From NCBI GenBank assembly GCA_034440575.1, contig JAOTOL010001604.1:1985001-2049000 (forward strand): DNA of 64,000 nucleotides. The letters are read 5' to 3'. Below, piece by piece: positions 1 through 28,318 of this stretch. A model generated the notes under the pieces. The model worked only from the letters and a program-made list of their open reading frames with translations, did no database searches and had not been told where the DNA came from. The stretch comes from Imbricaverruca yamaguchii (Eukaryota; Arthropoda; Thecostraca; Neoverrucidae). The translations under genes and the position numbers were made by a program. Every line of letters starts with the position of its first letter. The stretch's first letter is position 1.

Positions 1-1097
1 ACTGGCCACTGAATGTACGTGCTGAATGTACAGCTGGACTGGCACTGAATGTACGTGCTGATTGTACAGCTGGACTGGCCACTGAATGTACGTGCTGAAT
101 GTACAGCTGGACTGGCTACTGAATGTACGTGCTGATCGTACAGCTGAACTGGCCACTGAATGTACGTGCTGAATATACAGCTGGACTGGCCACTGAATGT
201 ACGTGCTGAATATACAGGTGAACTAGCCACTGAATGTACGTGCTGAATATACAGCTGGACTGGCCACTGAATGTACGTGCTGAATATACTGCTGGACTGG
301 TCACTGAATGTACGTGCTGAATGTACAGCTGAGCTGGCCAGTGAATGTACGTGCTGAATATACAGCTGGACTGGCCAGTGAATGTACGTGCTGAATATAC
401 AGCTGGACTGGCCACTGAATGTACGTGCTGAATGTACAGCTGGACTGGCCACTGAATGTACGTGCTGAATGTACAGCTGGACTGGCCAGTGAATGTACGT
501 GCTGAATATACAGCTGGACTGGCCAGTGAATGTACGTGCTGAATATACAGCTGGACTGGCCACTGAATGTACGTGCTGAATATACAGCTGGACTGGCCAG
601 TGAATGTACGTGCTGAATATACAGCTGGACTGGTCACTGAATGTACGTGCTGAATATACAGCTGGACTGGCCACTGAATGTACGTGCTGAATATACAGCT
701 GGACTGGCCAGTGAATGTACGTGCTGAATATACAGCTGGACTGGCCACTGAATGTACGTGCTGAATATACAGCTGGACTGGCCAGTGAATGTACGTGCTG
801 AATATACAGCTGGACTGGCCAGTGAATGTACGTGCTGAATATACAGCTGGACTGGCCACTGAATGTACGTGCTGAATGTACAGCTGGACTGGCCACTGAA
901 TGTACGTGCTGAATATACAGGTGAACTAGCCACTGAATGTACGTGCTGAATATACAGCTGGACTGGCCACTGAATGTACGTGCTGAATATACAGCTGGAC
1001 TGGCCAGTGAATGTACGTGCTGAATATACAGCTGGACTGGCCACTGAATGTACGTGCTGAATGTACAGCTGGACTGGCCAGTGAATGTACGTGCTGA
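1..1097. repeat. 37-bp minisatellite, about 30 copies, running off the left edge
   Basis: The unit begins actggccactgaatgtacgt and ends with cagctgg. It repeats every 37 bp with few substitutions (ccact/ccagt, aatgta/aatata). Because 37 is not a multiple of 3, the unit is read in all three frames. That produces long but meaningless reading frames on the minus strand. Confidence 0.97.
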
Positions 1098-1880
1098 ACG
1101 CACTGTTCGAGCAGCAATCATGTGGGAGTTGTGCGACTGTCCTCTGACATAGGTTTCCGTGCCTGATCCTGCGTGGTTTTAGGTGACGACTCTAGTTTTT
1201 CCAATCGGGACGATTTTCTACTCGTCTAGCTGAAGTGTTCTTCTTTCCTGTATTACATACATCACGCTTAACAGGCTCGGCTATGTTATAGTGTTGCTTC
1301 TGCGCTACGTAATGTTTGCTACTATGATTTGATTTCCTGCTGGCTTTGTTATTATATGCGAGGTTATAACGCTGCATGGCCCATGTAGTTGATGCTTCCT
1401 AAAGCCCAAATAACTAACTAACTTTGATCCTGCCAGGAGAGCTAAAGGACTGTTCACACCTGGCGTAATATCGACGCACTGTCGGTATTGACGCAAAGCT
1501 AGCGGACAGTTAACATGGGCCCAATGAGTCTGCTGATTCTGCCATTGCGCCGGCCTTGCGTCAGCCGTCTGCCGAGTCCTACAAAACGCTGGCGATTTCC
1601 GAGTGGACGAAGTTGGGCTTTCTCAACTTTTCCGCTCGGCGCACCAGCGACCGTGACGCAAGGTCGACCGACTGCTCGGGATAAACTGCGGTCGCCATAT
1701 TTGGTGATCTTCGGCGGATGGGGCCACATCGGCTGCGGTCTTTCCAGCTTGTAAGCTGCAACATGTCTCAACGTCGGGAATATTCCTCGTCCGTCATTGC
1801 GCTGGCCTTTTTTTTGCGTCGAGATTACGCCAAGTGTGAACAGTCTGTAGAGTTGAAGTCCCTGAGGTCATGCAGGCCGA
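1098..1880. other. Region upstream of the reductase, no gene recognised
   Basis: Apart from the short tail-type repeat at 1372-1424, this is ordinary unique sequence with only short chance reading frames. The missing N-terminal reductase exon was looked for here (expected to resemble YR.LG.TGL) and was not seen. Confidence 0.5.
1372..1424 (+). mobile_element. Short retroposon 3'-tail repeat, copy 1
   Basis: It contains tagttgatgcttcctaaagc followed by ccaaataa and an (actaact) tail. It shares the core pattern 'GTCGATGC-cct-AGCCCAAATAA plus A/C-rich tail' with 7835-7900 and 39330-39400. This looks like the 3' end of a truncated LINE or SINE. Confidence 0.6.
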
Positions 1881-2052
1881 CGGCCGAACGCCAGCGCCAC
1901 TGTCCACTGTCTCCTGTCCGCACGGCAGATCTCGTAGTGTCGACGCTGGGGTTCGGAGGGTCGGGGCTGGGCAGCTGCTATGAGCAGTACGACTGGCAGA
2001 CGGCAGAACGCCAGCCAGCGCCACTGTCCACTGTCTCCTGTCCCCACGGCAG
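1880..2052 (+). repeat. 124-bp tandem duplication of the reductase exon 1 acceptor and exon start
   Basis: The sequence from about 1880 to 2003 is repeated at about 2004-2127 with very few differences. It includes ctgtccactgtctcctgtcc, the acceptor cacggcag (1921-1928 versus 2045-2052), and the first 75 exon bases. The offset is 124 bp downstream of the acceptor. Splicing at 1928 would frameshift and stop. Confidence 0.93.
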
Positions 2053-19068
<17,016 letters not shown>

Positions 19069-19144
19069 CGTGCTGAGCGATGGTGCAGTTTCTTATTGTG
19101 TGGTCCACGACGCACTGTGTGCAGTCACTGCCGACGGCCCCGCC

Positions 19145-19260
19145 CGCGTTGTTTCGCCGGTGGGCCGCGTGATTGGGTGGTATCCCGAGTGGTGCGCTTG
19201 TTGAACCCGGGAACTCTACATCCAGAGTTCGACACTCCGGCCACTCGGCCATCCCCGCCC
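19145..19260 (-). mobile_element. tRNA-derived SINE-like copy B
   Basis: The minus strand begins ggggatggccgagtggccgg, a perfect A box TGGCCGAGTGG. A long variable-arm-like stretch follows, then the B-box-like cccgggttcaacaagcgc, caccactcggg and ggcccaccggcgaa. This is the same family and orientation as 14781-14892. It lies in the reductase 3' UTR or just beyond it. Confidence 0.75.
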
Positions 19261-19689
19261 CGTTGTGCGGATTGTTGGGATCCAATCAAGGTGTGACAGC
19301 TTCAGAAGGTTTTGCTTATTCTGCGTGAAGCTGCTAAGGCAGTGCAGCCAGATCTGTTGGTGTGACCTTTCCTGACTGCATCACTGAAGTAGGCCTACGA
19401 TGAGAATCAGTATCAGGATAGCACACAGAGAGAACATGACGGCCCTTTGCATACTGGGACTTTTTATCTCACAAAAAGAAACGTCTAGCTGAAACATGTT
19501 CTTACATAGTGGATGTGTTAGTTAACGCTCTGCCGTTTCCGTGAGTGCTGTGTACACTACCTGCTCAAACGTAATCCCGGCCCCATCACCTAGAACAAGA
19601 AAATTTAAATGTAAATTTAAGACTACAGAGTAATTGCTTTGGGATTTTACTGGCAACTCGGTAAAGAGGGATTATTGCACTATTCGCCT

Positions 19690-20276
19690 GTATAATAATG
19701 TCGTTTGTGTGAAAATCGAAAAGAAAGACAATAAAATACTACGCCGAAGTATCTATGATTTTATAAGTTTGACATTGGGTGGCCTCCCATTCTGAGCTTT
19801 AGGGGTTTACTTTTTCAAGTGAAAGCTTTTTAATCGCTTTTGCCGCGTTAAATCGTATACCCCATTTTGTTCTAAATTCGTATATAATATCAGGATTTTT
19901 TAAAATTAATTGTTGTGCTTCTGGTGAGCTTTGATGTGCGAAGAGTAAAGCGGCGTGTCGTCAGCGAAAAGGATTTCATTCCTAATCATGTCTGCCATGT
20001 CTTTTAAATATGTTAGTGCCAAATGGGTCCTAAAACAGATCGCTGTGGGCAGCACACATTTAAGGTAAATGGTGATGATACGCTGTTTTCTACCCTCGCA
20101 CGCTGTTCCCTATCATCTGAATATGCTCGTAGCCAATTTAGAGCAGTGCCGGTTATGCCACAATGAAATTCCCACTTTTTTATGTGGGAATACCATATAG
20201 AATCTAAATATTTGTGTCTGTTGAAATGCGTGCAGGTTAAGTCCAGATTTCGATCCCATGATGGTGACGAGGCCAC
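19690..20276 (-). mobile_element. LINE reverse-transcriptase fragment, antisense
   Basis: The minus strand reads GITGTALNWLRAYSDDREQR, then VENSVSSPFTLNVCCPQRSV, then LGPIWH and a stop. A frameshift leads to DMADMIRNEILFADDTPLYS (the catalytic [FY]ADD block), followed by NAAKAIKKL and a YFGVVF segment. These are consecutive conserved blocks of a CR1/Jockey-type reverse transcriptase. The 'PQRSVLGP' variant (normally PQGSVLGP), stops and frameshifts show it is dead. Confidence 0.85.
19730..19735 (+). promoter_or_regulatory. Possible polyadenylation signal for the reductase
   Basis: AATAAA occurs 661 bp after the reductase stop. It is the first canonical signal noticed downstream, but it falls in the degenerate end of an antisense LINE fragment. 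It may therefore be coincidental. Confidence 0.25.
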
Positions 20277-20745
20277 CGCTCATTTGTCAGGCTTGCTGCG
20301 CGCCATGCATATTCACCGGTTACTCACGCGCGGACGAGAATATCGCTGTATTCACAACTAATAGCAGTCAAAAGATTCATCGTCGCCAGGTCACGCTATA
20401 TATCACACTATGTAGGTCAAGCTTCTATCACGCGTTTCATTGGGCTTTTGTTCTAGCGTTACGGTCCAGAACCAACTCAAAGTAATTTTGAGTGATGAAC
20501 TCGAATCCATCGCGCATACAAAGCATGCACATTATCTGGATAGGGTCGACCAAAGCATGCACAGTCTGGGTTTGATCGACCAAAGATGATTCACGTCTAA
20601 TAGCTAAATCATCTACGGAGTAGTCTAAACACTACATTACTTCTCGCGGATTTGTTTGACGGAAAATCATGCCATGCCAGCTCTCGAAGTTCCGGGTTTC
20701 GCCGCACCGCGGCGCGGCGGTCTCCGCGGGCCGGGCGCCAGCTGC
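20277..20745. other. Intergenic, between the two convergent genes
   Basis: No gene recognised. A short direct repeat (caaagcatgcacattatctg / caaagcatgcacagtctggg with tcgaccaaag) occurs at about 20517-20590. Confidence 0.4.
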
Positions 20746-20748
20746 CGA

Positions 20749-21055
20749 CCGCTAACCCAGGGCGGGTCGGAGGTGGAGCCCCTGGCCGACTGCTAACCCA
20801 GGACGGGTCGGAGGTGCACTGGCCCCCACAACCCGGGCGGCGGAGATGGCGCCCCTGGCCCCCAACCCAGGGCGGGCGGTGGCGCCCCCGGCCCACCACA
20901 ACCCAGGGCGGGTTGGAGGTGGCGCCCCCGGCCGACCACAACCCAGGGCGGGTTGGAGGTGGCGCCCCCGGCCCACCACAACCCAGGGCGGGTTGGAGAT
21001 GGCGCCCCCGGTCCACCACAACCCAGGGCGGGTCGTAGGTGGCGCCCCTGGCTGG
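20749..21055. repeat. 40-bp GC-rich minisatellite, about 7 copies
   Basis: The unit is acccagggcgggttggaggt followed by ggcgcccccggcccaccaca. The first two or three copies are diverged or shortened. Long Pro/Gly/Arg reading frames on both strands are products of the repeat. Confidence 0.95.
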
Positions 21056-21059
21056 CCAC

Positions 21060-23370
21060 TATATGTCATATATGTCGATAGTCCTAGTGTGCTTTCTGTT
21101 TTTGTATTTAAAGAAAAAACTGGGAGGAAAATGCACTGCCACTTGTCAAGACCGATGGCTCAGTGTAGCCACGTGTGTATTTAAATTCGACGCAATCGTG
21201 GACAACTCAGATGTAGGCAGTAAAGGATGTCATATGGCACCATTGGAGAGATGAGTCCAAACAGAATATCTACTGTCCAAAGCAGACGCTAAATGAATGA
21301 ATAAATGAAGTGAAATATGTTTTATACTCTGAAGTGAAATAACTGTAACTCTGGTATGAAACATTATGTGCTGGTACATACATACAGCCTGGAAGCTACA
21401 AATAGCTTTTCTTGACTTTAAGTGTATACCTGTACGATTGAAGACAAAACAAAACTTTTCGTCACAAAACTTTGCGTACTACGAGGGTGGGTATTTTTGG
21501 TAACTAATTAATTTTGAAACTAACGTTATCTTTGCCATATTTCAATCCATGGTAGTATTCCCATTGTGTGTATGCTTTACTCATGCCCATACTCGTTGAA
21601 CAAGCATTGGTCACGGGACTGCTCGTGTGGCCTGAAGTGAAGTGAAGATGAAATGTGGTGGTGATGATGAAAATTGCAATCCGCATGTTGCTTTAGACGC
21701 CGATATAATTTTTCCCTTGCCTTTGTAGCGAAAATATTGCTTATGCTTCACGGTCCAGCTGGCATTTATTATGTAGCCGGTCGTGTATTATCTACGTTGC
21801 AGTTCTTGGAGCGGGTTGAATCACATGGATATCTATATCCGGTACGGATATGAATGGATGTGGATTAGATTGGCCGACACGGGTGTGGATGTGAGCGAAT
21901 TATAAGAAATAATTCCGTGATATTTTATAATCATTCGTGATCTTTTTTGGCGTGGGAGTAGCATGGGCTGATAAATGTAGAGAATAACTTTGGCGGCCCG
22001 ATTAACATGTGTCCAGCATGCCACAAGCTCTCTCGTCCCGTGGGACCACGAACAATTTCGGGTACGTGGCAGGGGATGTTCTCCTGCACATAGCACAAAC
22101 CACGTGCGAGTGTCCAAAGTATACTGCAAAACAAAAAAGTGAATCGTATCTACCGGATGACCAACGTCAGTCAAGAAAACAATAGCAGGCACCAGTGCCT
22201 ACGTAAGGTAAATCTGAATAGAGAAGAGGTCGTATCTCAAAGGCACGTATCTGTGTGCTGATCACTGTATGTTACGATCGCTTCGAGAAGATAGCACGAT
22301 GGAAAAATGGCAAACAAAGACATTTTCGACAGAGAAAATCAGTCTTTCGGGAAGTTATTGACATTGCCAGATGCAAATATGGCAATCGATAGGTCTGCAA
22401 TTCCCCAGCGTGATGAAGTGCCTGCGGAGGAGACACCCCTTCTGAAAGGCCAGAGAGCAGTGGGGTGGACGGTGCTGGGTGCGCACGATCGACAGTGGCC
22501 ACGTCGCCGCAACACTACCCACCTGAGAGAGGGACGAGAGGAGAAGCGCCCGAGGCCAGGGGCGGCCGAGTGGCAATAATCACAACCGGATCCTCAGGCA
22601 TCACAACCAACCAGGGATTCTACAGATGCCACATCAGCAGCTGATGTCTGCTTTGAACAACCTACAGCGAGTGTGGACTGCCGACGAACTGCATAACGCG
22701 GCCAAGCGATAGTAAGGCTGTGCTGATTTTTTAAAGTAATATATTGTCATCAAGTTTGAAGACATAAGAATATCATAGTTGGACTTCTGAACTTGGTAGT
22801 GATATGGCATGATTATTAGGTACATGGCGTACCATTTTAGCGATTATTGAACACTGAAGATATTAAAGCCGGGTAGTCTCAATATTGTCATGTCATGATA
22901 TTGAGGATGGTCAGTGATGGGTATTCTATAACTTCATGGTTAGCCACCATGCTGCTCATGTCATTTGCCAATATTAATGAAGTTTACCACTCTTTTACTT
23001 TAAGAGAGCTGAAACATTTCTGGAGCGAAACTCTGGTTCAGCCAGTGGTCCGGTTGTTATGCCCTACATTGTCTTCACCGAGCTGTCCGAGCTCAGTTTA
23101 TGCCATATGTTAGCAGGGATAGGCAGCCCATGAAGGCGCTTTAGGCAGTACTGTCCCTGAGCAGAGTTGAAAAGTATTTGAACATAGTATTTCCGAACAA
23201 AACTTTGCTTTATCCCATTGGAAAATTGCACAATTGAAAGGCTCGAAATAAAAATGCATGTGTGATGAATAATAATAGTGAAATACAAGTTTGCAACCGC
23301 TCAATCAAATAGCAAATGAAGCCACTAACTTCCCAACATCCATAAGTTTTCCCTAGCACGTACAGATGCC
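21060..23370. other. Intergenic, no gene recognised
   Basis: AT-rich unique DNA. The longest frames (for example 22307-22579 on + and 21833-22192 on -) show no recognisable domain or repeat. They have no splice-consistent partner. Confidence 0.45.
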
Positions 23371-23505
23371 TTGTTTCCGTATATGTTCCTTTGTGTTTCT
23401 CAAGCGATAGCATACCGAGTTGGCTCCCTTTGTGTTCCTCAGGAGATGGCATGTCGAGATGCCTCCCTTTGTGTTCCTCAGGCGATGGTATTATGAAGTT
23501 TTGCT
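23370..23505. repeat. About 42-bp tandem repeat, three copies
   Basis: Copies of 'cctttgtgttcctcaggcga' followed by tggcat-style sequence and gagatgcctc. A related single unit (atggcatgtcgagatggctc) occurs at about 24420. Confidence 0.8.
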
Positions 23506-25210
23506 CCCCAGAGCTTTATCAGACATTTTCCCACTTTGTCTGAGGAAAACTTCCATTAGGCACGTGAATAGTCTATAGGACCTCGGCATTTGCGATTTTT
23601 GTGAACCCCGGTTATAATTTCAAAGGCTCTGGGCCATCTCACACATATATGAATCCAAGTCTTCATATAAACTCAGCCTGACACCATCTCAATCTCTTGT
23701 CTACAACGTTCACACACAATCTCCAACTGGCACACAGATCGATCTTCAAACAAACTAAATCTCATCTCACAAGATTACATCTCAACAGCTATACAGCGGT
23801 TTCAGATAGTCAGTCTCAGACATACCTTCAATGATGAGCCCGGGCGGCTGGCCACCAGCCAGCCGCCCTGCAGCGTCCACTCACTAAGAGAGTGGGCGAG
23901 AGAGAGAGCGATCCAGCTCGGCGTCTATATCACCTCAGGGCCACCGCCCTTGGCCCCACGCCAGGACCACATCATCGTCACGCGGCTCTGAACCGCCGCG
24001 AGCAATGTCCGATCTCAATGCACTACACCAGCGGGTCACATTGTCCGTCTAAGACATTAGACACCTCAGAGCCTCGGCCCCGGTCGGCCGACTCTACTGC
24101 TGGCGACAGACACAGTATCCCAGCTGTCACATCACCATACACCCATGACGGCCACATCCAACCGTCAGACACTGACACGTCAACATCCGTCAGACTTCGG
24201 CGACAGCGGCGGCCGACGGCGCCGGGGTTAGCTATGTAACTTGACCGGAGAGGGAGGGGTCACAATAGCCACTGGCCTCGACAGCCCGGCTGGCGGCGAC
24301 TGCCGAGTAAGCAGCGACCTGTCGGCGCCGGAACCGACGATTTCCGTCGCAGTACCTGCCGTTACATGAACGGGGGGATTTATGTGTTCCACGTGTCCCC
24401 TACAGGAAGCTTTTCTACAATGGCATGTCGAGATGGCTCCTTTCAGTGGAGCACCTAGCTTTCCGTCGAATATTTTTCCGCGATGTCCAAATTTTCCTGG
24501 GTCATCGAAGGTACCTGGATCGCGGTTGGCTCCTCTAAGGAGAATCAGCGAGTCCTCCTGTGTTGTTCGGCCATCTATGTGAAAGACATGAGTTCTTTTC
24601 TGTTTGGTATATCCCCTTGAAGTTGCTCAACTCAGCCTTTTTATATTTTCGGTGTGGCCATTCTTCATCGTCCATCTCACTCCTGATCATCCTTTCAAGT
24701 TTCATCACAGCTTCCCTCACCAGTCTATTTATGTCCTCCATGGCACTCACTCCAAATTTTAGGTCCCCAAGTTAAGTAGAATGGCTTAAATTGAATGCAA
24801 AGCTGAAGTAGTAGTGTGCAAATCTTACGGTTTTAAAGACTTCAAAATGTATCCAAAATAAAGGAACAAAGAACACGCAGTATTTCCTTCCAGCTAGTTT
24901 TGCGTCATATTTTCCTCAGTGGAATAAACGTCCGCAGCGTGCGCCAGCCAGAACGGAAAAAACGTTATGTAGCTATTCCGGAAACAACCATTAAATGGGA
25001 CCAACGGTGTGCGTGTCTCTCTTCGTCTCCCGAGACCTTGTCCCCGCTCGACGAACATGAGGGCAACAGCCCTATCGAGCAAAGAGAACGACTCTCCCGA
25101 CCGGAATTTCCCGGACGACATGTCTGCCATCGCCCGACTTCGACAGCAGAACGAAGAAACGGGTGGAAGTAACAATGTATTTATCACATTCTTTCAACAC
25201 ATGCCGCTTC
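23506..25210. other. Intergenic, downstream of the glypican gene
   Basis: No gene confidently recognised. On the minus strand 24775-24570 reads a charged, coiled-coil-like peptide (MEDINRLVREAVMKLERMIR, then SEMDDEEW). It looks more protein-like than its surroundings but was not recognised. It could be a transposon ORF fragment. Confidence 0.35.
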
Positions 25211-25214
25211 GCGT

Positions 25215-25276
25215 GCCAGACAGCCACACGCACGCACACACACACGCACACACACATACACACGCGCACACACATG
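25215..25276. repeat. (CA)n-type microsatellite
   Basis: Imperfect cacacgcacgcacacacaca run with interspersed CG steps. Confidence 0.9.
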
Positions 25277-25349
25277 CGATATCAATGCTGGCAATGGCCA
25301 GAGAATGTATACATACCGAAGAGTGAAGAGTTAAATGTCTAATTATCCG

Positions 25350-25760
25350 TCAGTCGATGTAAACGTCGAGCCGGGCGCCGCGCCTCGACACCGAACACAC
25401 ACGGACGCGGCCAAGCATTGTGCGGTGTGCTATTGCTGCTGTGAGGCCTGCGGCCAGGCGGCGGATGTGAGAACTAACAGAGCGGGCAGTCGCCGCGGCA
25501 CGGCGCCACCAGTATCCAGACAGCCGACACAGACGACACGCCGGCGGCCTGGACGGCGATGCCCGGCGGCGATCCGCTGGGTCGCGGGCAGACGGTGGGC
25601 GCCGCACTAGCGCCCGCGGCGGGCGCCGCACCAGCGCCCGGCCAGTACTGCCAGCGCCGCTGGTGTTGGCCGCTGGGGCCGCCCGACAGGCCGGCAGTCG
25701 TCGCCGTCGGCACCGCCCACTTCAAATGCCCAAGCCGGCCCAATCAACGTCACCACTCAA
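25350..25760. other. CpG-rich block downstream of the glypican gene
   Basis: Markedly richer in GC and CpG than its surroundings, with a short direct repeat (gcgccgcactagcgcccgcg / gcgccgcaccagcgcccggc) at about 25600-25640. Arg/Pro/Ala frames on both strands reflect composition. No exon recognised. Confidence 0.4.
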
Positions 25761-25817
25761 CACGAGCCACGTTTCAGTCGAATAAATATACAGCACAACC
25801 GTGTCGGATATCACGCC

Positions 25818-26510
25818 GACGGCTGTCCTAGCGCGACGGCTGTCCTAGCTTCCGTCCTGGCGTCGACGGCCCTCCAAGCGCCGACGGCTGTCCTAGCTTC
25901 TGTCCTAGCGTCGACGGTCCTCCAAGCGCCGACGGCTGTCCTAGCGCCGACGTCTGTCCTAGCTTCTGTCCTAGCGTCGACGGCCCTCCAAGCGCCGACG
26001 GCTGTCCTAGCTTCTGTCCTAGCGTCGACGGCTGTCCTAGCGCTGACGAATGTCCTAGCTCCACGGCTGTCCTGACGTCTGTCCAAGCACCGACGGCTGT
26101 CCTACCGTCTGTCCTAGCGCTGACGACTGTCCTAGGTCCACGGCTGTCCTACCGTCTATCCTAGCGCCGATAGCTGTACTGGCGGCGACGGCAGTCTTAG
26201 CGTCTGTCTTAGCGTCTGTACTAGCGCCATGGCTGTCCTAGAGTCTGTCCTAGAATCTGTTCTAACGCCGACAGCTGTTCTAGCGTTTGTCCTAGCATCT
26301 GTCCTAGCATCTGTCCTTGCGTCTGTCCTGGCGCCAACGGCAGTCTTAGAGTCTGTTCTAGCGTCTGCTCTAGCATCTGTCCTTGTGTCTGTCCTAGCGC
26401 CAACGGCAGTCTTACAGTCTGTTCTGGCGTCTGTCCTAGCGTTTGTCCTAGCGTCTGTCCTAGCGTCTGTCCTAGCGTCTGTCCTAACGCCGCGACTCTG
26501 GTGCGAGCGG
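25818..26510. repeat. 12-bp-based degenerate array (gtctgtcctagc)
   Basis: Dodecamers such as gtctgtcctagc, gacggctgtcctagcgccga and related higher-order 36-bp blocks fill about 690 bp. Since 12 is a multiple of 3, all frames stay open (VLAS repeats on +). That openness is expected and does not indicate a gene. Confidence 0.93.
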
Positions 26511-27160
26511 ACGCCCTCATGCAGTGCAGCTAAGGCAGACACGGTGAACGTCTTCTAAAAAAACTATTTTGGAGCTAGTTTGAATAAAATCAAGGGTTGC
26601 TTTACAGCATACTATTATGCTCCAAACCATTTACACCTAATGAGCGCGAGTTACAAGCAATTTCTGAATAAAAACAATAAGTGCAACCCACACAGCCATA
26701 TGCCTTCAAACAACTACAATGAAAAATGTCAATTCGATGGGATTCCGCACCTCGAAGTTCCAGCTGTATACACACAAAACGGTGTGCGCTTGTTTTGAAG
26801 GGCAGCAACATCCATGCATCTAATATCGAATCAGTGGAAGCTCCCAGCATCAGCCGGAGACCTCGAGTCCAGGAAAACAGACCTAAAACGTCCCTATGCA
26901 GCACTTCGCACACAACACCTGCATCACAATGACCGGGCAGTCGGATATGTTAGTGGTATGAGACTCGCTTAAAGTACTATAACCCCATTAATCTATAAGT
27001 CTATCTCCCTGAAAGCACCTTATCAACCATGGACAGCAGACACGATGGTTATGAAGACAGCACAGCGCAGACACAGCACTACATCCGCGCCGAGCGACCC
27101 TGCGAACACGGCAGGTCACCCGATGAGGTCGCGCGCGCGCGACGCCTCGCACGGAAGACA
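26511..27160. other. Intergenic, nothing recognised
   Basis: Unique sequence with chance reading frames on both strands. The + frame from 27029 (MDSRHDGYEDS...) is prolonged only by the repeats that follow. Confidence 0.4.
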
Positions 27161-27164
27161 GCCA

Positions 27165-27345
27165 CCGGTGGCGGCGGCGGCCTAGGTCAGGTGGTGGCCA
27201 CCAGTAACGGGGGTGACCCAGGTCATGTGACGACCACCGGTAACGGCACCGGTCTAGGTCAGGTAACGACCACCAGTAGCGCCAGCGACCCAGGTCAGGT
27301 GATAACCGCCAGTACCGGCAGCAACCCAGGTCAAGGTGACATCAG
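27165..27345. repeat. About 42-48-bp degenerate tandem repeat, four copies
   Basis: Copies contain gaccaccagtaacggc... gacccaggtcaggtga. Copy length varies, and substitutions are common. Confidence 0.8.
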
Positions 27346-27489
27346 AAGTACGGTCGTACGCTTGATGCCGTCCTGCCATCTGCCGGCGGCGGCGGGTACA
27401 TCAGCTTCCCAAAGACTCCACCGTCCTGGGGACAGCGCCGCAACAGACCACTCTCTGTACATACCGAGGGGCACGATGTTCGCCCACAC

Positions 27490-27700
27490 ATCTCTCCCCA
27501 CTATCCCGCCCTCACTCTCTCCATCTCTCTCTTCTTTGCTCTCTCTCTATCTCTCTCGCTCTCTCTCATTCTCTCTCGCTCACTCCATATCTCTCTCTCG
27601 CTCTCTCTCGTTCTCTCTCGCTCACTCCATATCTCTCTCCCATTCACTCTTCTCTGTGGTTCTCGCTCTTACACTCTCCCATTCGCCCATTCGCCCACTC
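27490..27700. repeat. Polypyrimidine (CT)n tract with an internal duplication
   Basis: About 200 bp, almost entirely C and T on the + strand. An approximately 40-bp segment (cgctcactccatatctctct) occurs twice. It is complementary in type to the purine tract at 31373-31500, on the other side of the last two glypican exons. Confidence 0.93.
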
Positions 27701-28130
27701 TCTCACCCAGCCGATGTCGCTCCGGCAGGCCACCGCCGCCGGCCGGCGCGCTCCAGCGACCCTCCATTTGGCACTTGGGTTGAACAGCAGCCCTGGATGG
27801 CGCCGCGGCCGCCCTCGCTACGTCCCTACAACACGTACAGTATCACAGGCGGACGCCTTTGTCGTCATTGCCGGCCGCGCTAGCCATTCGGTCGACGCCG
27901 ATGACGTCACACCCACCCGCCCACACACACACACGCAGACGGACACACACACAGCCCAGTCGACACTGGCGACGTCCAGCCGACACGAATTGCGTCACGG
28001 CAGCGTCGGGCCGACGGGCGGCCCGGCCGCGCGAAAGCTCTCGGGCCAGCGCCAGCCGGCGACGAGGAGCAGTGGCCCGCCCGCTAGTCCCGCCGGCCTG
28101 CGCCGGCGGCCGGCCGCGCGCCGACAAAGT
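27701..28130. other. GC-rich sequence just downstream of the glypican stop
   Basis: Would include the glypican 3' UTR. High GC and CpG, with a CA-rich patch at about 27921-27955. No AATAAA-type signal was seen on the minus strand close to the stop. Confidence 0.4.
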
Positions 28131-28318
28131 CTATGACCGCGACACGACCAGCGCGGCCAACAGCAGCGCGCAGCCGGCGGCGCTGGCCGACGCGCCCGAC
28201 GCCTTGGTGGGCGGCGCCGCGGTGGTGGGCGTGGCGACGGGCACTTGGGGCGCCGGCACCTCGGTCTCCGGCTCCTTCTCCACAGCCTTGTCGACAGGAT
28301 GCGCCGGCGGTGGTGGTT
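28131..28318 (-). CDS. Glypican terminal exon with GPI-anchor signal
   Basis: Two bases complete the split Glu codon. The exon then reads PPPPAHPVDKAVEKEPETE, a Pro/Thr-rich stem, small residues KASGASASAAG (a plausible GPI omega site), the hydrophobic tail CALLLAALVV and SRS before TAG at 28133-28131. This is the canonical end of a GPI-linked protein. The acceptor is gtgctgccgcag. No clear polyadenylation signal was found close downstream on this strand. Confidence 0.88.

Noticed and set aside
116..1117. Minus-strand frames of 247 and 136 residues with SPAVYSARTF repeats
   Set aside because: A 37-bp unit without a stop in these frames yields them automatically, and all three frames give the same peptide cycle.
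1880..2003. First copy of the reductase exon as an alternative coding exon
   Set aside because: It has no donor of its own; reading on gives a frameshift and stop before the second copy. Kept as a duplication only.
19145..19260. Functional tRNA-Ser or tRNA-Leu gene
   Set aside because: A and B boxes are recognisable but no acceptor stem closes. A second copy with the same non-tRNA tail shows it is a SINE-like repeat.
25811..26558. VLASVLAS-type frame resembling a repetitive membrane or silk-like protein
   Set aside because: 12-bp arithmetic keeps frames open. No signal peptide, no start context, and units vary without codon-position bias by eye.
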